DNA from: Pseudomonas sp. H9 | GTDB taxonomy: Bacteria; Pseudomonadota; Gammaproteobacteria; Pseudomonadales; Pseudomonadaceae | Direction: 5' to 3' | NCBI RefSeq assembly: GCF_004353925.1 | Contig: NZ_SMOK01000021.1 | Coordinates: forward strand, 62,001-126,000 | DNA length: 64,000 nucleotides | Shown: positions 52,248-59,918 of the stretch, one piece after another | Numbering within the stretch: the first letter of the stretch is position 1 | How the letters are laid out: the number at the start of each line of letters is the position of its first letter | The notes under the pieces: model-generated | Database searches by the model: none | Seen by the model: the letters and a program-made list of their open reading frames with translations, nothing else | What the model was told of the DNA's origin: nothing | Program-made: the position numbers and the translations under genes

Positions 52248-52367
52248 TCATATACATCTAATAAATCGATTTTTATACGCTATTTTTTGCGCTTTTTAAT
52301 CAATTTTATCGGCGTAATATCAAACCCATAGAAACAAGCAACCCCTCACAACCCCGGAGCAACGACC
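52248..52367 (+). promoter_or_regulatory. AT-rich promoter region of the AEDGFDRT repeat protein
   Basis: About 80 bp (52248-52330) is strikingly AT-rich, with runs such as TTTTTATACG and TATTTTTTG, against the GC-rich surroundings. A TAATAT -10-like box is at 52315-52320. The ribosome site CGGAG lies 8 nt before the ATG. Such pockets are typical targets of MvaT/TurA-type H-NS-like proteins; that is inference. Confidence 0.45.
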
Positions 52368-52655
52368 ATGAAAAGCAAACTGATCCTGACCCTGGCCTTC
52401 TCGGTACTGGCTGCCAACGCTTTCGCTGAAGACGGCTTCGACCGCACCAACAGCCACAACTTCGGTGCCGTACAAACCCAGTCAGCCACCTATGCAGAAG
52501 ATGGTTTCGATCGCACCGGTGCTGCCAAATTCGCTGAAGACGGTTTCGATCGCACTGGCGGCGCCAAATTCGCTGAAGATGGCTTCGACCGCACCGGCGG
52601 TGCCAAATTTGCCGAAGACGGTTTCGACCGCACTCAGGCCCATCGCATCAGCTAA
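52368..52655 (+). CDS. Small secreted AEDGFDRT-repeat protein
   Basis: This is a 95-residue protein. Residues 1-20 form a clear Sec signal peptide (MKSKLILTLAF then AANAFA). The rest consists of five copies of AEDGFDRT at 20-27, 43-50, 56-63, 69-76 and 82-89. The last four are in a 13-residue period (AEDGFDRTGxAKF). Cleavage after A20 would expose EDGFDRT as the new N-terminus. The Asp/Glu-rich unit could bind cations or nucleate assembly, but no function is known to me. Similar small proteins may occur in other pseudomonads. It has its own AT-rich promoter and terminator. Confidence 0.85.
   Translation: MKSKLILTLAFSVLAANAFAEDGFDRTNSHNFGAVQTQSATYAEDGFDRTGAAKFAEDGFDRTGGAKFAEDGFDRTGGAKFAEDGFDRTQAHRIS
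52494..52634 (+). repeat. 39-bp tandem repeat coding for AEDGFDRTGxAKF
   Basis: Four in-frame units of the AEDGFDRT octapeptide are spaced 39 bp apart. They differ at synonymous third positions (GCTGAAGAC, GCTGAAGAT, GCCGAAGAC; GGCTTC, GGTTTC; GACCGC, GATCGC). This indicates that the peptide is selected, rather than being a very recent DNA duplication. Confidence 0.9.
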
Positions 52656-52675
52656 TCCCTGATACGACGCAGTCA

Positions 52676-52703
52676 GCCCGGCCTCGGCCGGGCTTAATCG
52701 TTT
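52676..52703 (+). terminator. Terminator after the repeat protein gene
   Basis: GCCCGGCC (52676-52683) and GGCCGGGC (52686-52693) form a perfect 8-bp stem, followed by TTAATCGTTTT. Confidence 0.8.
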
Positions 52704-52768
52704 TCAGCCGGGCAAAGCCTTGGCACACTAGGCGCTTACTCACAGGGAAGGCCGCAAGGCCAGCGCAG

Positions 52769-53380
52769 ATGTACTACTACGAACCCGCAAAAGGCCACGG
52801 CCTGCCTCACGACCCGTTCAATGCCATCGTCGGCCCACGCCCTATCGGCTGGATATCCTCCCAGGACAGCGACGGGCGCCTGAACCTTGCGCCTTACAGC
52901 TTCTTCAATGCCTTCAACTACATTCCGCCGATCATCGGTTTCTCCAGCGTCGGGCGTAAAGACAGCCTGAACAACATCGAGCAAACCGGCGAGTTCGCCT
53001 GGAACCTGGCCACCCGCCCGCTGGCTGAGGCGATGAACCAGAGCTGCGCAGCCGTCTCACCTGAGGTGGACGAATTTGCCCTGAGCGGCCTGACGCCAGT
53101 GGCGTCGAAAGTCATCGCGGTGCCGCGTGTGCAGGAAAGCCCGGTGTCCTTTGAATGCAAGGTGACGCAGATCATTCAGCTACAGCGTGCTGACCAGCAA
53201 CTGGTACCGAGCTGGTTGATTCTGGGTGAGGTGGTAGCAGTGCACATTGCCGAACATCTGCTTAAGGACGGCATCTACGATACCGCTGCCGCGCAGCCGA
53301 TTCTGCGCGGCGGTGGGCCTGCGGACTATTTCGAATTGGGTAATCTGTTCAAGATGCCTCGCCCGCAGGTCAAAGGCTGA
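52769..53380 (+). CDS. Flavin reductase family FMN-binding protein
   Basis: This is a 203-residue split-barrel flavoprotein. Typical segments are NAIVGPRPIGWISSQDSDGRLNLAPYSFF split over about 18-46, then FSSVGRKDSLNNIEQTGEFAWN. It matches the flavin_reduct (PF01613) family with GPRPIGW N-terminus, which includes putative flavin reductases and hydroxylases. The partner oxygenase is unknown. It stands alone on the plus strand, convergent with a small hypothetical gene. Confidence 0.85.
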   Translation: MYYYEPAKGHGLPHDPFNAIVGPRPIGWISSQDSDGRLNLAPYSFFNAFNYIPPIIGFSSVGRKDSLNNIEQTGEFAWNLATRPLAEAMNQSCAAVSPEVDEFALSGLTPVASKVIAVPRVQESPVSFECKVTQIIQLQRADQQLVPSWLILGEVVAVHIAEHLLKDGIYDTAAAQPILRGGGPADYFELGNLFKMPRPQVKG

Positions 53381-53381
53381 C

Positions 53382-53612
53382 TCACCAGACCAGTTCAGCG
53401 TCGTCGCTGACGTCTTTGAGGCGCTCAAGCTCGGCACAGGCAGCTTCATCTGCGGCCAGTGCCGTTTTGAAGGTCTGCCCGTCGAGCACCTTGTGAAAAC
53501 GCGGTGCCCCCGTGGCGCCCAGGCCTTTCACGGCGATTGCCGCGTTGTAGCCCTCTTCACCCCGTACTGCTGCCGATACGGCCTCAAACTGCGCAAACTC
53601 TTTACGTGCCAT
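53382..53612 (-). CDS. Small conserved-looking hypothetical protein
   Basis: This is a 76-residue acidic protein (MARKEFAQFEAVSAAVRG to DVSDDAELVW). No family is recognised. The ATG at 53612 is chosen over the upstream one because the shorter form is compact and ends the non-coding-looking leader. It overlaps no neighbour and stops 1 bp after the flavin reductase gene ends on the other strand. Amino-acid composition and codon use look normal for a pseudomonad gene. Confidence 0.6.
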   Translation of the reverse strand: MARKEFAQFEAVSAAVRGEEGYNAAIAVKGLGATGAPRFHKVLDGQTFKTALAADEAACAELERLKDVSDDAELVW

Positions 53613-53650
53613 GTGCCTCAAACCCACATCAATTGCCTGAAAACGCCATT

Positions 53651-53959
53651 CTACCCTGTGCAAGGGTCGGCAAAGGTATGCAGGTCGAGACTGGCCAGCA
53701 CTTGGGCTTGAACCAACTCACCGAACAGGTCGAGCGTGGGCGAGGCAAAATAGCCGCTCATGGCCTGCTGATCGCTCCACAAACCACTCAGCAACCACAG
53801 GTCGGCATCGGCCTGAGACTGCTGCAAGGTAAAGCGCAGGCAGCCGGGAGCCTGCCGCGAGGGTTCGAGCAATTGACGCAAGCGTTCGCCCAGTTCGACG
53901 GAACGACCGCTGCTGGCCCGGATGAAAGCAAGGTGGGTGACCGGTTGCGAAGTGGCCAT
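53651..53959 (-). CDS. ABM-domain (antibiotic biosynthesis monooxygenase-like) protein
   Basis: This is a 102-residue ferredoxin-like alpha+beta protein. THLAFIRASSGRSVELGERLRQLLEPSRQAPGCLRF is the ABM (PF03992) pattern, given here by residues 8-43, and LWLLSGLWSDQQAMSGYF follows. The ATG at 53959 (MATSQPV) is chosen; codons upstream look non-coding. It is divergent from the AraC regulator, 202 bp away, and could be its target. Confidence 0.75.
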   Translation of the reverse strand: MATSQPVTHLAFIRASSGRSVELGERLRQLLEPSRQAPGCLRFTLQQSQADADLWLLSGLWSDQQAMSGYFASPTLDLFGELVQAQVLASLDLHTFADPCTG

Positions 53960-54161
53960 GCGCAGTTCTCCTGAAGCCGCCAGTGGTAATTGCCAGATTG
54001 CACAGGTTAGGCGACCCCTCGCGCGCGCCGTTAGGCTATTCCTGTCAGGCACTTGCCTGATCCTGCGCGCGACAGGATCAGGCAAGCAGACGACAGCATC
54101 CGGCTAGCGCCGTTGCTTGCACAAACCTATGCTGCACACATCCTCTTGCGGAAACCGTGCA

Positions 54162-55070
54162 ATGCCTACTCTCGACCCTGCCCTGGAACAACAACGCCAG
54201 GAGCTGGCAGACCTGGTGCGTCGCCATGCACCACGCAGCCTCAGCGGCGAATCCGCCATCGAAGACCTGTTCTTGGTGCAATACGAAGAAAGCGTGCGCT
54301 CTTTTCCAACCCTGGCCCAACCCGCCTTGTGCATCCTTGCCCACGGTAGCAAGGAGATCTGCCTGGGTGATGAACGCTACGTGTACGATCCGCTGCACTA
54401 CATGGTGCTCTCGGTCGCCCTGCCAATCAGTGGTGTGCTGCTCGAAGCCAGCCCGGAAAACCCAAGCCTCGGGGTACGCTTGAACATCGATCCGGCACAG
54501 ATCAACAGCCTGATCGCCGAAGCCGGTCCCATGGGTGTTCCGACGCTGCCTTCAGGGCGCGGGCTGTATGTAGAACGCACGGATCCCTTGTTGCTCGATG
54601 CGTTGCTGCGCTTGATACGCCTACTCGACACCCCCAAAGACATCACAGTACTGGCACCGCTGATCCGGCGTGAAATTCTCTACCGTTTACTGCGCGGGCC
54701 GCAGGGCTATCGACTGTATGAAATAGCCATGGCCAGCAGCCAGACCCACCGGGTCTGCCAGGCGATTGAATGGATCAACAAGCACTTTCATCACCCCTTG
54801 CGCATCGACGATCTGGCCAAGGCGGTCAACCTGAGCAGTTCAACCCTGCACCATCGGTTCAAAGCAGTGACCTCCATGAGTCCGTTGCAGTATCAAAAGC
54901 AGTTGCGCTTGCAGGAAGCGCGGCGATTGATGCTCAACGATGGGCTGGAGGCGGCGGTGGCGGGGTATCGGGTGGGTTATGAAAGCCCGTCGCAGTTCAG
55001 CCGGGAGTACAGCCGCTTGTACGGTGCACCCCCAGCGCGGGACTTGGCGCGGTTGCGTAGTGCTTTTTGA
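54162..55070 (+). CDS. AraC-family transcriptional regulator
   Basis: This is a 302-residue regulator. The N-terminal AraC_N (cupin-like) domain includes LFLVQYEESVRSFPTL and LCILAHGSKEICLGD. The C-terminal double HTH (about 205-300) has RIDDLAKAVNLSSSTLHHRFKAV split over two motifs and VGYESPSQFSREYSRLYG. The ATG at 54162 (MPTLDPAL) is chosen by family length. It is divergent from the ABM-domain gene and ends 2 bp before a REP pair. Confidence 0.88.
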   Translation: MPTLDPALEQQRQELADLVRRHAPRSLSGESAIEDLFLVQYEESVRSFPTLAQPALCILAHGSKEICLGDERYVYDPLHYMVLSVALPISGVLLEASPENPSLGVRLNIDPAQINSLIAEAGPMGVPTLPSGRGLYVERTDPLLLDALLRLIRLLDTPKDITVLAPLIRREILYRLLRGPQGYRLYEIAMASSQTHRVCQAIEWINKHFHHPLRIDDLAKAVNLSSSTLHHRFKAVTSMSPLQYQKQLRLQEARRLMLNDGLEAAVAGYRVGYESPSQFSREYSRLYGAPPARDLARLRSAF

Positions 55071-55072
55071 TA

Positions 55073-55133
55073 ATCGCGGGGCAAGCCCGCTCCCACCGGT
55101 TGAAAATCTGTGGGAGCGGGCTTGCCCCGCGAT
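55073..55133. repeat. REP inverted pair 9
   Basis: Pair with CGCGGGGC ends outward between the convergent AraC and aldehyde dehydrogenase genes. It starts within 3 bp of the AraC stop and ends 6 bp before the dehydrogenase stop. Confidence 0.95.
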
Positions 55134-55138
55134 CAGTT

Positions 55139-56578
55139 TTACAACGCACTCACCACATGCTTGATCTCTTGGAAGGCGCTCAGCCCCCAAGGCCCAAGCT
55201 CGCGCCCAATGCTGCTCTGTTTGTAACCGCCCCAAGCGGTCTGCGGGAAGATAACCTGGGGCGCGTTGATCCACACCAATCCGGCCTGCAAGGCATTGGC
55301 TACTCGTTCTGCAGCCTGGTGGTCAGCGCTGACCACACTGGCCACCAAGCCGAATTCGCTGTCATTGGCCAACGCCACAGCTTCAGCTTCACTGACCACC
55401 GAACGCACACACAGCACCGGGCCAAAAATCTCTTCACGCCACAGGGCGCTGTCCAGCGGTACATCCGTGAACACCGTCGGGCTGATGAAGTATCCGCAGG
55501 GCAACGTTGATGGTCGGGTACCGCCGCACAACAGCCGTGCACCCGCTTCCATCCCAGCGGCAATGTGCTTTTGTACACGCTGGTACTGGAGCCGGTTGAC
55601 CAAGGCGCCCATCTCACTCTCACCGGCAAACGGATCACCGACCTGAATGGCCTCGGCGCGGGCCTTAAGACGCGCAATAAAATCCGGGTACAGCGTTTCT
55701 GCCACCAACACCCGGCTGGTCGCCGAGCACATTTGCCCGGCGTTGAAGAAACCGCCCATACAGGCCAGCTCCACCGCCAGCTCAAGGTCGGCCGCCTCCA
55801 GCACCAGCATGGAAGACTTGCCCCCCAATTCCAGGCTTACGCCCTTGACCGTCTCCGCCGCCCGCTGCATGACCTGCACACCCACCGCATTGCTGCCGGT
55901 GAATGACACCTTGGCCAGCCGAGGATCAGCCGCCAGGGCTGCGCCTACCGCAATCCCGGTGCCGCAGACCAGGTTGAACACACCGTCAGGCAAGCCACAT
56001 TCAGCGATGATGCTGGCCAGTTCCAGCTCCGCCAACGGCGTTACTTCCGAAGGTTTGAGTACCACGCAGCAACCGGCCGCCAGCGCCGGTGCGAGTTTCC
56101 AGGCGGTGGTGACCATGGGGAAATTCCACGGCACGATCAGACCGACCACACCACACGGCTCACGCCGTAGGCGCGCGACAAACGCGTCGCTGGGCAGCAG
56201 TACTGCGCTGTCCTGCCCGGCATCCAGCGTGTCGGCAAGCTCTGCGTAGTAACGGAAAGTCGCGATGACATCGTCGACATCCATCTGCGCTTCGGCAAGC
56301 GGTTTGCCGTTGTTACTGGCCTGCAAGAACACCAGGCGCTCACGCCGTGCCTCGACACCGTCGGCAATTACCCGCAACAACGCCGCGCGTTCAGCACTGC
56401 GGGTTGCCGACCAGCCAGCGAACGCATCTTGAGCCGCCTGGGTGGCACGCGCCACCGCTGCACCATCACCACCGGCCACCTGCGCCAGCAGCTGCTCATT
56501 GCTCGGGTTGATCACTTCCAGCAGTTGCGGGCCGTGCTGCCAGGTTCCTTCAATGTAAACACCTGCGAGGGACATCAT
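55139..56578 (-). CDS. NAD(P)-dependent aldehyde dehydrogenase
   Basis: This is a 479-residue ALDH superfamily enzyme. The general-base Glu lies in SLELGGKSSML, the nucleophile Cys in FNAGQMCSATSRV, and the coenzyme-binding segment is VPWNFPMVTTAWKLAPALA. It resembles betaine-aldehyde and aminobutyraldehyde dehydrogenases. It overlaps the upstream 2-oxoacid decarboxylase gene by 4 bp (ATGA), so it probably oxidises the aldehyde made by that enzyme. Confidence 0.9.
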   Translation of the reverse strand: MMSLAGVYIEGTWQHGPQLLEVINPSNEQLLAQVAGGDGAAVARATQAAQDAFAGWSATRSAERAALLRVIADGVEARRERLVFLQASNNGKPLAEAQMDVDDVIATFRYYAELADTLDAGQDSAVLLPSDAFVARLRREPCGVVGLIVPWNFPMVTTAWKLAPALAAGCCVVLKPSEVTPLAELELASIIAECGLPDGVFNLVCGTGIAVGAALAADPRLAKVSFTGSNAVGVQVMQRAAETVKGVSLELGGKSSMLVLEAADLELAVELACMGGFFNAGQMCSATSRVLVAETLYPDFIARLKARAEAIQVGDPFAGESEMGALVNRLQYQRVQKHIAAGMEAGARLLCGGTRPSTLPCGYFISPTVFTDVPLDSALWREEIFGPVLCVRSVVSEAEAVALANDSEFGLVASVVSADHQAAERVANALQAGLVWINAPQVIFPQTAWGGYKQSSIGRELGPWGLSAFQEIKHVVSAL

Positions 56579-58212
56579 GCCGGCACCGCCTGCATCCAGC
56601 TGTTCTGGTCAACTTCGATCAGACTTGGGCCTTTGCGCTCACACGCCTGACGCAAGGCGTCACGCAGTTGCTCGATATTGCCCACCGCTTGGGCTACGCA
56701 GCCCAGGGCCTTGGCAACGCCGATGAAATCCGGAGTATGGATGTCTACGCCAACTGGCTCGATGGCACGGTTGACCATGTACTTCTTGATTTCTTCGTAG
56801 CCTTGGTTGTTCCACAGCAGCACAATCAGCGGCACCTGCGCCTCCGTGGCGCTGGCCAGTTCCGGCAGGGTGAACTGCAAGCCGCCGTCACCGATCAGGC
56901 ACACCACCGGGGCGCGGTCTTCAATGGCTTCAGCGCTACCCAACCAGGCGCCCATAGCCGCCGGCAAGGCGTAGCCCAGGGTGCCATAGCCGGTCGAGGC
57001 ATTGAACCAGCGGCGAGGCTGATCCATGTCCAGGGTCAGGTTGCCGGTGTATACCGGTTGCGTCGAGTCACCGACCAGCACCGCGTTCGGCAGGGTTTCG
57101 AGCACGGTTTTGAGCATGCGTGTCTGGCTGTGCATCGGCAGATCCCAGTCGGCGAGCAAGCGTTCACGCAGACGAGCCGCACGGCTTGTGCCCCACTCGG
57201 CACCGCGTACCGGTGCAGGCTGCTCGGCCAGAGCGACCAGCAGGGCCTGGGTAGCTACCGTGGCATCGGCTACCAAGGCCATCTCTGGCGGGTAATTGCG
57301 GACGGTCTGATCCGGGTCGATGTCGATGCGCAGCAAGCGCCCCGGGATCTCGAAGCCACCTTTGAAGGTGACGTCGTAATCGGTCTCGGCCAATTCCGTG
57401 CCGATTGCCAGTACCACGTCCGCTTCAGCCACCAGCTCGCGGGTTGCCACCAACGACTGCGTCGAACCGATCTGCAAAGGATGGTTCGCCGGTACAACGC
57501 CCTTGGCATTGATAGTCAGCGCCACCGGTGCCTGCAGGTACTCCGCCAGACGGATCAGTGCAGCGCTGGCATCGATCGAACCACCACCGGCAAGGATCAG
57601 CGGGCGTCGTGCATTGGCCAGCGCGGCGGCCATTGCTGCCACGGGCGCTGGAGCGGCGCCTGCGCGGGCTATACGGACAGGTGCTGAGGCCAGCAGGTGA
57701 TCAGCGTCTTCAACCAGCACGTCCAGTGGGATTTCGATGTGCACCGGACGCGGACGCGCGCCGTCAAACACGGCGAACGCACGGGCCAGTACCATCGGCA
57801 GGTCATCAGCGCTCATCAAGGTGTGGGAAAACGCAGCGACACCCGCCACCAGGTTACCTTGGGCAGGCAATTCATGCAGTTTGCCGCGCCCACCACCCAA
57901 CTGGTTACGCGACTGTACGCTGGAGATCACCAGCATCGGAATCGAGTCGGCATAGGCCTGCCCCATGGCCGTGGTGATATTGGTCATCCCCGGGCCGGTA
58001 ATAATGAAGCACACGCCAGGCTTGCCGCGCGTGCGTGCATAGCCATCAGCCATGAAGCCAGCGCCTTGCTCATGGCGCGGTGTGATATGACGGATAGAGG
58101 AACGTGCCAATCCGCGGTAGAGCTCGACGGTATGCACGCCGGGAATTCCGAAGACATGGTCTACACCATAACCTTCAAGGAGTTTTACCAGTACTTCACC
58201 GCAAGTTGCCAT
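56575..58212 (-). CDS. Thiamine-diphosphate 2-oxoacid decarboxylase (AruI/IlvB-like)
   Basis: This is a 545-residue ThDP enzyme. The N-terminal catalytic Glu is in TPRHEQGAGFMADGYAR and the central FAD/NAD-fold-like domain is complete. The C-terminal ThDP motif begins GDGGLQFTLPELASA and continues to WNNQGYEEI. It looks like an acetolactate synthase large subunit but no small subunit is present. Pairing with an aldehyde dehydrogenase fits a decarboxylase such as AruI of the arginine transaminase route. No transaminase gene is adjacent. The ATG at 58212 (MATCGEV) starts the homologous part. Confidence 0.85.
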   Translation of the reverse strand: MATCGEVLVKLLEGYGVDHVFGIPGVHTVELYRGLARSSIRHITPRHEQGAGFMADGYARTRGKPGVCFIITGPGMTNITTAMGQAYADSIPMLVISSVQSRNQLGGGRGKLHELPAQGNLVAGVAAFSHTLMSADDLPMVLARAFAVFDGARPRPVHIEIPLDVLVEDADHLLASAPVRIARAGAAPAPVAAMAAALANARRPLILAGGGSIDASAALIRLAEYLQAPVALTINAKGVVPANHPLQIGSTQSLVATRELVAEADVVLAIGTELAETDYDVTFKGGFEIPGRLLRIDIDPDQTVRNYPPEMALVADATVATQALLVALAEQPAPVRGAEWGTSRAARLRERLLADWDLPMHSQTRMLKTVLETLPNAVLVGDSTQPVYTGNLTLDMDQPRRWFNASTGYGTLGYALPAAMGAWLGSAEAIEDRAPVVCLIGDGGLQFTLPELASATEAQVPLIVLLWNNQGYEEIKKYMVNRAIEPVGVDIHTPDFIGVAKALGCVAQAVGNIEQLRDALRQACERKGPSLIEVDQNSWMQAVPA

Positions 58213-58326
58213 GTTCGTCTGCCTGTTATTGTGCTGAAAACAGGCTTTATTGGACCGCTGCCTCGCTACCGGCACAATGCAAAAAAGCTCATACTAGCCA
58301 TGTCTACAGATCATGGCTCAAACCCA

Positions 58327-59226
58327 ATGAAACGCCTGCCGCCACTTCCCGCCCTGCACACATTTCTGGTCACTGCCCAGTGCTGCAACTTCACCCGTGC
58401 GGCGCAGTTGCTGCACATCACCCAAGGAGCGGTGAGTCGGCAGATTGCCGGGCTTGAAGAGCATCTCGGCTATCCGCTGTTCCTGCGCCAGGCTCGCGGC
58501 CTGAGCCTGACCCGCGAAGGCCAGGATTGGCTGCCACGGATACAGCAGGTGTTCGCCTTGATTGAGGAAGGTGTACAGCAGGTCGGCGCACGCAGCGCCA
58601 CCTTGCAACTCAAGGCACCGACCTGTGTGATGCGCTGGTTGTTACCGCGCTTGATGGAATGGCAGGCGTTGCGCCCGGACGTCCCGGTAGAACTCACCAC
58701 TACCGTGCAGCATGGCGTGGACTTCCGCCGCGAAGCGTTCGATGCCGCAGTGGTGTATGGCGCGGCCCCCAATCATGGTTTACACACGCTCAAATTGTTT
58801 GACGAGCAACTTACGCCCGTCTGTGCCCCACAATTGCTGAGCGGCCCTGTGCCTTTGCGGACGCTGGCGGACCTTGAGCAACACATGTTGCTGCACCCGA
58901 CCCGTGACCAACTCGACTGGAGCGTCTGGCTCAGTGCAGCCGGTGCCAGTCTGCCCCGACAAGGCAAAAGTCAGCATTTCGAGACGCTGGACATGGCCAT
59001 GTCGATGGCCTCGCAAGGCACCGGGGTGGCGATCGGTGACTGGTCGCTGATCGGCGATGACCTGGCTTGCGGGCGCCTGGTCACCCCCTTCCCGCTCAAG
59101 GTCAATACTGGCAAGGCCTATTACTTGGTCTGGCCGCAGGGTTCAGGTTCATCAAACTTGCAGGAATTGCTCACCTGGCTGCAGCAGCGGGCTGTAGGAG
59201 CGGGCTTGCCCCGCGATGCGATATGA
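58327..59226 (+). CDS. LysR-family regulator (GcvA-like) with REP-encoded C-terminus
   Basis: This is a 299-residue regulator. The HTH region is LPPLPALHTFLVTAQCCNFTRAAQLL split over residues 3-28, then ITQGAVSRQIAGLEEHLG. The substrate-binding domain follows (about 90-290). It is divergent from the decarboxylase/aldehyde dehydrogenase pair, its likely target. An ATG 27 bp earlier (58300) is an alternative start. The last ten residues (VGAGLPRDAI) are encoded by REP sequence, so the original C-terminus was replaced or extended. Confidence 0.88.
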   Translation: MKRLPPLPALHTFLVTAQCCNFTRAAQLLHITQGAVSRQIAGLEEHLGYPLFLRQARGLSLTREGQDWLPRIQQVFALIEEGVQQVGARSATLQLKAPTCVMRWLLPRLMEWQALRPDVPVELTTTVQHGVDFRREAFDAAVVYGAAPNHGLHTLKLFDEQLTPVCAPQLLSGPVPLRTLADLEQHMLLHPTRDQLDWSVWLSAAGASLPRQGKSQHFETLDMAMSMASQGTGVAIGDWSLIGDDLACGRLVTPFPLKVNTGKAYYLVWPQGSGSSNLQELLTWLQQRAVGAGLPRDAI

Positions 59227-59263
59227 CTGGTACACCGCTATCGCGGGGCAAGCCCGCTCCTAC
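59194..59263. repeat. REP inverted pair 10 (overlaps the 3' end of the LysR gene)
   Basis: GTAGGAGC-outward pair. Its first arm is read in frame by the LysR gene as VGAGLPRD. The spacer contains TGACTGGTACACCGC, similar to pairs 4 and 7. It separates the LysR gene from the converging NAD(P)-binding gene. Confidence 0.94.
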
Positions 59264-59273
59264 AGGAAGTCGG

Positions 59274-59888
59274 TCAGTAGCCGACAGTGAAGCGCTGGCG
59301 TGAATGCGCCGGTTTTTCCACCTCGTCGAGCATGGCGATGGCGTAGTCGGCAAAGGTAATCCAGCTCTTGCCATCGGTGCCGATCAGCAGATGGTCCTTA
59401 CCGGCCTGATAGCGGCCAGTGCGTGGCCCCTCAACAAACTCGGCCGACGGTGACAAGAAGGTCCAATCCAGCTCCTTTTCCTGACGTAAGGTATCGAGGT
59501 AATGCCCACCGGCACTGGCCTCGGCTTTGTACGCGTCAGGAAAGTCCGGGCTATCGATCACCTTGTGCCCAGACGGCAACAGCAAGCTGCCCGCCCCGCC
59601 GACCACCAGCAGACGCTTGATCCCGGCACGCTTCACCGGTTCGATAATCGCCTCAGGCTTGATGCTGGAGAAATGTGCCGCGCTGAGCACCACGTCGTGT
59701 CCGCTCAGGGCCCGCTCCAGCGCAGCCGCATCACTGACATCCAGCGCAACCGTAGTCACCCCTTCACGGCCATTCAACTGCGCAGGGTTGCGCGCAATTG
59801 CAGTAACGCTGTGGCCACGGCGTAGAGCCTCTTCCAACAACTGGCTACCGGCACGACCCGTTGCCCCGATGATTGCGATCTTGCTCAT
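59274..59888 (-). CDS. NAD(P)-binding oxidoreductase (NmrA/SDR-like)
   Basis: This is a 204-residue Rossmann protein. The N-terminal MSKIAIIGATGRAGSQLLEEAL contains the GxTGxxG nucleotide loop. It lacks a clear YxxxK catalytic pair, as in NmrA/BVR-B-like proteins such as YwnB. The ATG at 59888 is chosen by this motif. It is 30 bp downstream of the MBL-fold gene, so the two are co-transcribed. Confidence 0.85.
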   Translation of the reverse strand: MSKIAIIGATGRAGSQLLEEALRRGHSVTAIARNPAQLNGREGVTTVALDVSDAAALERALSGHDVVLSAAHFSSIKPEAIIEPVKRAGIKRLLVVGGAGSLLLPSGHKVIDSPDFPDAYKAEASAGGHYLDTLRQEKELDWTFLSPSAEFVEGPRTGRYQAGKDHLLIGTDGKSWITFADYAIAMLDEVEKPAHSRQRFTVGY

Positions 59889-59918
59889 GGAATACCTCCA
59901 GTCAGGATTGAATGTCAC

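Noticed and set aside
56575..58212. Acetolactate synthase large subunit (ilvB/ilvI)
   Set aside because: There is no small subunit or isoleucine/valine context, and it is tightly coupled to an aldehyde dehydrogenase.
57697..58326. Upstream extension of the LysR gene by 210 codons
   Set aside because: The extension lies antisense to the decarboxylase gene. The LysR HTH begins only at 58327.
2133..59263. CRISPR array made of the GCGGGGCAAGCCCGC repeats
   Set aside because: The repeats are inverted pairs scattered over 57 kb in intergenic sites, without regular spacers or cas genes; they are REP elements.
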